Assembly (NCBI GenBank): GCA_903823545.1
Contig: CAIJTL010001287.1
Span: 1 to 6,766 of the forward strand
Origin: an uncultured Planctomycetaceae bacterium
GTDB lineage: Bacteria; Planctomycetota; Planctomycetia; Planctomycetales; Planctomycetaceae
DNA length: 6,766 nt
Direction of reading: 5' to 3'
Every line of letters begins with the position of its first letter. Within the stretch, counting starts at the first letter, position 1. A program made the translations under genes and the position numbers. The notes under the pieces were generated by a model. It was not told where the DNA came from and did not search any database. It worked only from the letters and a program-made list of their open reading frames with translations. Of the stretch, positions 1 to 6,600 are shown in pieces.

Positions 1-306
1 CCTTCACCCAACAGCACGTTCGCGCCGCCAGAATGCTCTGAGTACATTTGGCAAACGTGACACAGCGGAATGTTCGTCGCATGGATCGGTGCAAAGTTTG
101 TGATTGGATCAATCTCGTTAGCAGCGGGGCCGCTGTGGACATTGACCAAAGTGGCGGCACCGTCGCACTGATGTTTGGAAATTGGATTGGATCGTTCTCG
201 CAAACGTCCGCACATGGAACAACGCCCACCCACGTCTTATTGCTGACCACCGACGAGTGCTCGATCCCCTGACGCAAACTGTTGTGATGACCGAACTGGA
301 CGCCAC
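1..306 (-). pseudogene. DUF1559-type (prepilin-like) protein, C-terminal remnant, frameshifted and cut by the window edge
   Basis: Reading the minus strand, one frame (about 290 down to 185) gives KTWVGVVPCADVCENDP. A second frame (about 180 down to 1) gives DGAATLVNVHSGPA and then HVCQMYSEHSGGANVLLGEG. This order, a TWVGV(V/I)PGA-like block, a 'TLV..HSGP' block and a final 'SxHxGGANxLxGDG' block, is what I know from the C-terminal half of planctomycete DUF1559 proteins, which carry an N-terminal type IV pilin-like methylation signal and are thought to be exported. The two blocks lie in different frames, and the distal frame has a TAA near 237-239, so at least one indel lies around 176-190. 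No start codon or N-terminal helix is visible upstream (306-480). The true C-terminus lies beyond base 1. The family call is from motif memory, not a search. A sequencing error could also explain a single frameshift, but the missing 5' part argues for decay. Confidence 0.55.
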
Positions 307-461
307 ACGGTTCTCTGCGGTTTTGAAGAGCCTGAGGAACGTTGTGAGTGCGTGATGGGTGGCAGACCTTAACTACTAGATGGACCTTATGCACAAAGTC
401 ATTTCCGCACAAATGCCCTGAAAAAAAGGACGATACCAGATTTGCCGAGAACACGGTCGGG

Positions 462-490
462 CTGCACATGAAATCGGACTGCACATGAAA
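462..490 (+). repeat. 12-base direct repeat (period 17) duplicating the start codon region
   Basis: The 12-mer ctgcacatgaaa occurs at 462-473 and again at 479-490, separated by five bases. Each copy contains an ATG followed by AAA. The second ATG (485) opens the 251-codon gene. The first (468) opens a six-codon frame, M-K-S-D-C-T, whose TGA at 486-488 overlaps the downstream ATG as ATGA. No purine-rich Shine-Dalgarno sequence precedes either copy. The repeat is directly visible. Any role in translational coupling is inference, and a chance slippage duplication is equally possible. Confidence 0.6.
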
Positions 491-1240
491 CTGATTCACA
501 TTCTCGTCTTCAATGTGCTCGTCTTCACTTCCGAAATGGCGCTGGCGCAGCAGACGATTATCAATGTTCCGTCGGATGCCTTGACCCCCAAAGGGAGTCA
601 TTTCGTGTTGCATGAGTCGCAGTTCTCGCCTCGGTCGAAAAAAGCCACCTACACGACAACGAATTTCTATACCTACGGTCTGACCGACAACACCGAATTG
701 GCCGCCACTCTCTACAGCGTTGATAACTATGGCTCGGAGCTTGGCGCATTGGGACTCGGATGGAAGTCCACTTACGAAGTGTTTCAGGAGGAGATGCCAG
801 AACTGAAAGTCAAATGGACAAGTGGCTTCATGCTACCGATCTCCGTTGAGAAAACTCAGGATCCGGTAGGTTGGTTTCCGTATTCTCATGTTACATTCGC
901 GATCCCGGACACGGAACTCCGGCTGCTCATGGGGGCTGCGGCGGGGTCCGACAATCTGTTTGGGGAGCAAGCCGCCAGCGCTCTGGCCGGGATTGAGTAT
1001 CCACTCACCGAGCAATGGTCGTTTACGGGGGAGTGGTTCTCCGGGAATCACAACCTCTCTGGCTTGATTCCGGGCTTCACTTATCACAACAAAGATCGGA
1101 TGTTTGTCATTGGCTACAAGCTGCCGAACAACTTCGATCCGCGCGAGAACGCATTGGTGGTCGAAGGTGGCGTTTTCTGGGGCGGCTCGAAGTCGAAAGA
1201 TGACCGGGCTGCGATTTCGCATTACGGAATTCGCGAATGA
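485..1240 (+). CDS. Secreted beta-rich, probable outer-membrane (porin-like) protein of unknown function
   Basis: The 251-residue product begins MKLIHILVFNVLVFTSEMALAQQ: one basic residue, a hydrophobic core and an ALA-Q cleavage site near residue 21, a good Sec signal peptide. The mature part is rich in alternating polar and hydrophobic strands with aromatic girdle residues (for example NFYTYGLTDNTELAATLYSV, then a WKSTYEVF strand, then LKVKWTSGFMLPIS and WSFTGEWFSGNHN). The 'YGLTDNTEL' turn resembles motifs common in outer-membrane barrels and transporter-like porins of planctomycetes. The C-terminus (HYGIRE) lacks the usual terminal aromatic of a BAM-inserted barrel, so the barrel may be small, atypical or 3'-altered. 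The start is set by the signal peptide; the frame upstream is open only to a TGA at 419-421 and has no other ATG. No ribosome binding site is evident. It converges with the kinase-WD40 remnant. I do not recognise a named family; export is fairly sure, the barrel fold is inference. Confidence 0.72.
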   Translation: MKLIHILVFNVLVFTSEMALAQQTIINVPSDALTPKGSHFVLHESQFSPRSKKATYTTTNFYTYGLTDNTELAATLYSVDNYGSELGALGLGWKSTYEVFQEEMPELKVKWTSGFMLPISVEKTQDPVGWFPYSHVTFAIPDTELRLLMGAAAGSDNLFGEQAASALAGIEYPLTEQWSFTGEWFSGNHNLSGLIPGFTYHNKDRMFVIGYKLPNNFDPRENALVVEGGVFWGGSKSKDDRAAISHYGIRE

Positions 1241-1377
1241 GCCCCATCAATCCCGGAAGCTTATGACTCGCGACGCTTTGTTCGCATCTGGTTTGTCTGC
1301 TTCGGTAAAGATGGCCATCGAGTCAATCCCTCCGGCAGCACTAAACACCGGGAAGCAGTGCGTGTGATTTTCTGTAC
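1241..1377. other. Intergenic gap between convergent genes, no terminator recognised
   Basis: This 137-base gap separates the secreted protein gene (plus) from the kinase-WD40 remnant (minus). I looked for a GC-rich hairpin followed by T residues on either strand and found none that is convincing. The minus frame that carries most of the WD40 array runs on into this gap to a TAG at 1341-1343, but with sequence (ending HALLPGV) unlike WD40, because it is out of frame there. Confidence 0.5.
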
Positions 1378-2752
1378 TTACCAGAGACGAGCGGTGCCGT
1401 CACGGCCTGCTGTGGCGAGCAATCGGCCATCGCGACTGAACGTAACCGCGTAAAGCGTGCCGGTGTGTCCGGCGAGCGATGCCACGACGTTTGTCTGGTC
1501 GCCATTTCAGACTCTAACCACACTGTCTTCGCCGACGGCGCGAGCCGAGTGCTTTCGCAGAAGGACACAGCCCAGACATCACCGTTATGTCCATCGCAAA
1601 TTTGATGCAGGGTTCCGCTGGCCGTCTCCCACATTCGAACCGTCTGGCCCCAGCCCCCCGTCACAATTCGTGAGCCATCCGTGGAAAAGGCAACGCAGTA
1701 GATGCCACCGCTGTGCCCTTCCAGTGCGAGCTGCTTGCCTCCCGTTTTCGCATCCCACAGACGCGATGTCTTGTCAGTTCTCACGCTCGCAATCGTGGGG
1801 TCGTCGACGGAGGACGCCGCTCCGGCAACTGTTCCGGAATGACCGAGGGTCGTGATCTTCCGTTGTCCGGATTCCGCGACCCAAACCTCGACCTGTCCGG
1901 TGCGGCCGCCGACCTGCAGATCGTAACCCGCATGGGAAAAAGCCAGCCTCCGAATTGCAAAGTTCTTTGACAGAGTCTCCAGTTCCTCATTGGTGGAAAG
2001 ATCGAAAACCCTGATCTTCTCATCGTCCGCCCCCGTCGCCAGCTGCTTGTCGTCGCGACTGATAGACATTCCCCAAACCGGCCGGGGTACGCCCTGATTG
2101 TCGAGCGGACCCGTTTCGCAGCGACCTCCCGAAGTTTTCGTCAGACCGCTGGCGACTTGCATTCCGATCCGTTGCACTTCGGCAACGGGCAACCGACCTT
2201 CTCCGGCAAGCCGTTGGTCGAGCGACTCGCCATCGCGCGGGCTTCTCGGCAGAAGCACTGGCGTGCAAGCGAGTCTGCGCATGATCGCGGGGACAGAACC
2301 GTGATCCCCACGGATCGCTGGAGCAGCGTGTCGAACCCTTCCAGAACGACCCCCATGCCTCCCTGTCCAATCACCCTCAAAATCTCAAATTGTTGAAGAA
2401 GACCAAGCAATCCCGCCGTCGTGGACGGCAGCAGAAATTCGAGGTTCGAGGCTGAGGAATCTTTTGATTCCGGATCGACGTCGATCTGGCCCGATTCCGA
2501 GAAACCGCGTGATTGGATTTTGGTTTTACTTCCGTCAGTCAGAACGGCAGCTCGACTGGGATGACCGGACGGACTCGCAACCTCTCCTTGCTCTTCGACG
2601 GCAGATCCATCAACGGCTGCGCTTGCTGGCTCGCCGATCTTCAAATCAAAACGCTTATCAGGTTCCGAAGCGTTCTCAGCAGCAATCAGTTCCGGAAGAA
2701 GCTTCAGCCTAAGCATTTCGTCAAGCTGACCTGACATGTCGAGGGACTTCAT
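1378..2752 (-). pseudogene. Decayed Ser/Thr protein kinase fused to WD40 repeats
   Basis: Three frames hold pieces of one gene. Frame 1 starts at ATG 2752: an acidic spacer, then FEILRVIGQGGMGVV (the kinase glycine-rich loop, residues 122-136) and GITVLSPRSCADSLARQ. The VAIK lysine position is Thr (codon at 2300-2302). At about 2225-2228 the match moves to a second frame with SLDQRLAGEGRLP and IGMQVASGL, the helix that normally precedes the HRD catalytic loop. Near 2142-2090 it jumps to a WD40 array. HRD, DFG and the whole C-lobe are absent; the roughly 50 bases available cannot hold them. Four WD40 blades follow, ending IRVFD, VEVW, SRLWD and VRMWE. A frameshift near 1535-1540 then puts the last two blades in a third frame. 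There TGA (1507-1509) replaces the expected Trp of VRVW, and ARLW is followed by TAA at 1378-1380. Membrane-bound kinase-WD40 proteins are common in planctomycetes. This copy cannot phosphorylate and is very likely not a functional gene. Confidence 0.85.
1381..2090 (-). repeat. WD40 repeat array (six blades, the last two out of frame)
   Basis: The blades, in protein order, are recognisable from their ends and GH dipeptides: blade 1 'VWGMSISRDDKQLATGADDE..IRVFD'; blade 2 ending VEVW; blade 3 starting GHSGTV and ending SRLWD; blade 4 GHSGGIYCVAFSTDGSRI ending VRMWE; blade 5 GHNGDVWAVSF, interrupted; blade 6 [18 protein letters not shown] ending ARLW. Blades 1-4 are in one open frame. Blade 5 starts there but resumes (GEDSVVRV) in the next frame after a lost base. 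Seven blades are usual for a closed propeller, so six also fits loss of one with the deleted central part. Confidence 0.85.
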
Positions 2753-3088
2753 GAACTTGTTCCATTCTCACTCTGCGAGATCGTTCAACTGCCAGCCATC
2801 CTCGTCCTATGCAATGAAGCATGGCCATCAGCAGCAACACACTGCCGCTACACATCACGTCGCCCCGTCCATCAGCACGCTATTCAACGTGACGTGCGTG
2901 TTCTCAAGATGGATTCTCACGTTGGCCCAAACAGCCGAAATGTGCTCGTTTCCGATGTGAGTTTCGTTCGACCTCCCTAACCGTGCGCTAGCGCACTCCA
3001 GCCGATTGATTCAAGCCACTCAAAACTTCTCGCCGCGGATGACTTCGATGCCTGCCGAGTACGCGACCATCGCGAATCGGGTGAAGAA
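2753..3088. other. Gene-free stretch with short coding-like fragments and a palindromic repeat
   Basis: No open frame here has a recognisable product. On the minus strand, 3010 down to 2855 is open for about 51 codons without a good start. It includes NEHISAVWANVRIHLENTHV, which reads like real protein but which I cannot assign. Another short minus frame (about 3060-3015) ends AGIEVIRGEKF and stop. Just upstream of the kinase remnant's ATG, the same frame reads LNDLAE, TGA, EWNKF and then the Met, so the original kinase gene may have begun further upstream and lost its start region too. The palindromic repeat at 2983-3006 is listed separately. Confidence 0.5.
2983..3006 (+). repeat. GTGCGCTAGCGCAC palindrome; diverged copy of the inverted-repeat arm found in the kinase gene
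   Basis: Bases 2983-2996 form a perfect 14-base palindrome, GTGCGCTAGCGCAC. Bases 2985-3006 align with the right arm of the repeat at 4109-4130 at 17 of 22 positions, and all five differences are transitions. The shared pattern is GCTAGCGCRYTCCRGCYGAT. This supports a common repeat family and not just two unrelated palindromes. It lies in decayed, gene-free DNA. Whether it was inserted here or is the remains of a full two-armed element is not visible. Confidence 0.6.
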
Positions 3089-3600
3089 CTATTCTTCAAA
3101 GCGAGACTGCAAAATCACGCTGCGGTCGAGACACGCTTCGTGCAACGCGACTCGCAGCGTCGGGCCGAACGATTCGCCCGGCTTAGCGCTCGCCAGCTTG
3201 CCGAGCACGACTCCAATGATGATCGCTGGCGATTTCATCACCGCAAGGAACGTCGAAGCGAACTCTTCGTACGGCTGATTGAGCGACTTCAAGAAGTTCG
3301 TCGTCCCGATGAATGTGACCGCACTGACCGATCCGTAGTGAGCCGCAAGACCGGATAACTCCACAGCGGGATCAACGTCCTCAAGGCAATCGCCGCGAGC
3401 GCCCGCAATCAGACTGACTCCAGCCGGGCCTTAGAGACGACCACGCCCCCTTTGAACCCAATCGCTGTCAACAAGTCGATCGTCAGCCCCAGATACAACG
3501 GCTCTCGAAACTTCAGATCGATTTTCGACAGCGTCGCGAAGACGCCCAACAAAAAGAACAGCACCGCCAGCGACAACAGTTTCGCTTGAATCGCCTGCAT
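3089..3600 (-). pseudogene. SbtA-like (Sbt_1/DUF897) sodium-dependent bicarbonate permease, truncated and frameshifted
   Basis: Frame 1 from ATG 3600 reads MQAIQAKLLSLAVLFFLLGV, then DLKFREPLYLGLTIDLLTAIGFKGGVVVSKARLESV: the first transmembrane helices of the Sbt_1 family, including the KxGLxGG-like 'IGFKGGV' motif. A TGA (3409-3411) then stands where the family has Trp (V-W-L-P-A-L-A-A); reading through gives LRALAAIALRTLIPLWSYPV, the expected next helix. Near 3345-3360 a deletion plus frame change leads to AAHYGSVSAVTFIGTTNFLK, then PYEEFASTFLAVMKSPAIIIGVVLGKL and KPGESFGPTLR. It ends at TAG 3089-3091. The C-terminal half of the permease (several helices and the second inverted repeat unit) is missing. 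The family imports bicarbonate using the sodium gradient, usually for carbon concentration or pH and carbonate balance. It starts about 20 bases after the sensor kinase stop on the same strand, so it may once have been co-transcribed. It is almost certainly non-functional now. Confidence 0.85.
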
Positions 3601-3620
3601 CAGGTCGGAAGTCGTTGTGT

Positions 3621-6600
3621 CTACTCAAAGGATTGCGTGCCGAAACATCGAGTGGATTTGAGAATTTGATTCAGGTCATTCACTTTCAACGGTTTGACGA
3701 GGTGAGAATCGAATCCGGCGGCGAAGACTTTATCTCGATCTGAGGCGAGGCCGTAGCCCGTCAGTGCGATCAGCAGCATTCTTGGCCTCTGAGTACCCTT
3801 AGGTTCTTGTGACCGGACGCGGCGGGCGAGTTCGTAGCCGTCGAGGCCCGGTAGTCCGATATCGACGAGAGCGACGTCTGGTTGCCAAGTGAGGATGATG
3901 TCCACTCCTTGATGCCCGTCTCCGGCGGCGCGGACTTCGTGGCCGTCCAATTCGAGCAGCGTCTTCAGCGTGGTCTGGCTGTCGGCATTGTCTTCAATGA
4001 TCGCGATGCGTAGCGGGCGTGCTTGTGAATTGGCATCGACTGTCGCACCGTCCATCAGCCGGAACGCACTAGCGTCAGTTTCGGCTGTTTGTGAGGCGAT
4101 CGCACCGGACGCTAGCGCGTTCCGGCTGATATCGGTTTCGCGTTCATCGGCTGTTGAGATCGCCGAGGCAGGCGCCAGCGGCAGAGTCACTGTGAATTCG
4201 CTTCCTTGACCGTGGCCGTCGCTGCGGGCGGTGATCGTGCCGTTGTGCAAGTCGACGATCGCTTTGACGAGCGTCAGGCCGACGCCGAGGCCTCCTTCGG
4301 AGCGATCGAGCGTTTCCTTGGACTGCACGAAGAGGTCGAAGATGCGACCGATCATCTCCGCCGAGATGCCGACGCCGGAATCGCGGACTCGAATGATCGC
4401 CTGACTTCGCGAGGCGGAATGTTGAATGTCGATCGTGCCGCCATCGTGAGAATACTTGATCGCGTTCTTTAGCAGGTTGACGACGACTTGTTGCAGGCGT
4501 GCAGCGTCCCCATGCACGACGCAGTGGTTCTCCAACCCCGTGACCTCCAACGTCTGCCGGTGCGACTCGGCCAGCGGACGCGAGGTTTCGAGGGCGTCAG
4601 AAATGACATCGGAAAGCGAAACGCTCTCGCGGCGTAGCACGATCTTGTTTTGCGTGACGCGCGCGACGTCAAGGAGATCGTCGAGCAGTAATCGCATTTG
4701 CTCGGTTTGGCGGCGAACGACACGACAGGATTCAGCGAAGCGGTCGTCGGACAAGACCGCTCGGTCGAGAACCTGTACCGCGTTGAGGATCGCCCCCAGC
4801 GGGTTACGAAGTTCATGCGAGAGCATCGCGAGAAAGTGATCTCGATTGCGGATCGTCACTTGAATGGCTTGTTCGGTTTTCTTCCGTTCAGTGATATCGC
4901 GAGAAATCGTCGAGAGACCGACGACTCGACCGGCGGGGTCGAGAATCGGCGAGACGGTGTGCAAGACGTCGATGACCGTGCCGTCTCGGCGGCGACGCTT
5001 ACGTTCCTGTGTCACCGACTGACCGCTGCGAATCGCCTTGACCAATTCGCCGAACTCTTCCGCAGAATCGGGCGGATACAGAAACAGCGTGTCGTGCCCG
5101 ATCGCCTCTTCCGCCGAGTAACCGAGCATCTCTTCGGCTCCGCGATTCCAACTGACGATCTGGCCGTTGAGATCTTTGCCGATGATCGCGTCGGCAGAAG
5201 ATTCCACGATCGCGGACAAGTGCTGCAACTTCGCTTCGGCCATTTTGAGCGGTGACATGTCGATCAGCGACAGCACAACGCCATCGAGCGCCGTCGCGCC
5301 GATTCGATATGACAGAATCCGCAGGAAGTAACAGTTGCCGTCACGATCGCGAATTTCTCGTTCGATCGAATGACCGTTCTTCAGGACTTCCTCCAGCGGT
5401 TCGTTTAGCGGTTCGTTTAGCGAATTAGTGAAGCTGCTGATTGAACGACCGATGTCTTGCGGCAACAGATTGAAGAGCTTCGCGACACGCGGCGTGAATC
5501 GGCGGATGCAGAGATTGCGGTCGAGAAACAGTATGCCGACATCGGTTGCTAGCAAAAGATTCTCCAGGTCCGCCGTCACCTGAGTCAGCTCTTGGATCTT
5601 GTGCTGGTACTCGGCGTTGACCGTGTAAAGCTCTTCGTTGACCGAGTGCAGTTCCTCGTTCGTGCTTTGCAGTTGCTCGTTCGACGCGACCAGTTCTTCG
5701 TTCGTCGCCTGCAACTCTTCGTTGCTCGATTCCTGCTCCTCGATCATCGCTTGCAGGTTCTCGCGTGTGTGTCCGAGTTCCAGTTCGAGGGCCTGCACCT
5801 GCTCGCGCGAGGCGGCTCCGATGTCGATCACGGTCTCGTCGCGCGGTGGAGCAGGAAGCCCCATGTCTTCCAACAAGATCAGGTAGCTCGTCAGTCCTGA
5901 GATGCGATCGTGAATCGGCTTGACCGTAAGGCGAGTCAGGGTGTCTTGACCGTCATCGCTGGCAACGCGAATCCCTGTGAAAACAACCGGCGTCAGTTGC
6001 TTCTCCGCGCGCGCTAGCGCGCCGAGCAGAATCATCTTGAGATCGCTGTCGATCATGTCGAGCAACATCGTCGTCGCGCGGCCATCCTTGATCCGCAAGA
6101 ACCGCCCCGCCTTGCCGAAGCTGTGGACCAATTCTTTACGGTCGTTGATCAAGAAGCTCGGCGGCATGTGCTCTTCGAGCAACCGGTCGTAAACCGCTTG
6201 CTGCAAGCGATCGGAAGCCGCAGTACTCGAACTGAATCGCGTGCTGATCCGAGGTTGTTGCGGCGGACCAGACGGCAGCAACAGACGAAAATCCGGCCGT
6301 AACCGCACGTCACGCCGCTTGCGGTACATCTTCCAGTGATCGTCCACAGACTCGAATTCGTCCGATAAGTCGCCGGGACTTTCGCTCGGTCCAAGAAACA
6401 GGACGCCCCCTGCTTTGAGGCCGAAATGAAAGAGCGAAAGAACTTTCTTCTGAGCGGACGGCTGCAAGTAGATCAGCATGTTGCGACAGCTCACGAGGTC
6501 CAGCCGCGTGAACGGCGCGTCCTTGAGCAAGTCGTGCGGAGCGAACACGATCATCTTCCGAATGTGCGGCACAACCTGATAGCCGTCCCCTTTCCGAAGA

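Noticed and set aside
400..484. Sigma-70 type promoter upstream of the secreted protein gene
   Set aside because: The a-tract at 421-427 and ttgccg at 442-447 are suggestive, but no properly spaced -10 hexamer follows, so I do not call a promoter.
1241..1377. Bidirectional terminator between the convergent genes
   Set aside because: No hairpin of useful length with a T-tract was found on either strand.
2736..2960. 74-codon plus-strand frame with many His and Ser residues (HQQQHTAATHH)
   Set aside because: No ribosome binding site, family resemblance or signal is visible. It overlaps minus-strand coding-like remnants and looks like composition only.
1507..3411. TGA recoded as tryptophan, since both the WD40 and permease remnants have TGA at a Trp position
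   Set aside because: Both genes also carry frameshifts and large deletions that recoding cannot explain. The intact sensor kinase uses TGG for Trp and has no internal TGA in over 1000 codons, and planctomycetes are not known for this recoding.
4698..5255. 185-codon open frame on the plus strand inside the sensor kinase
   Set aside because: It lies wholly antisense to a conserved PAS/HisKA coding region. Its arginine- and aspartate-rich product reads as the mirror of the real gene and has no domain.
5604..5729. Regular 21-base spaced repeats as a possible CRISPR or minisatellite
   Set aside because: The repeats are contiguous, degenerate at third codon positions and encode a textbook coiled-coil heptad. 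There are no spacers.
6009..6022. Perfect 14-base palindrome GCGCGCTAGCGCGC in the sensor kinase as another copy of the repeat family
   Set aside because: Only the core matches; the flanks do not follow the CRYTCCRGCYGAT pattern. It encodes ALARA in a helix that fits the normal protein, so it is most likely chance in GC-rich codons.
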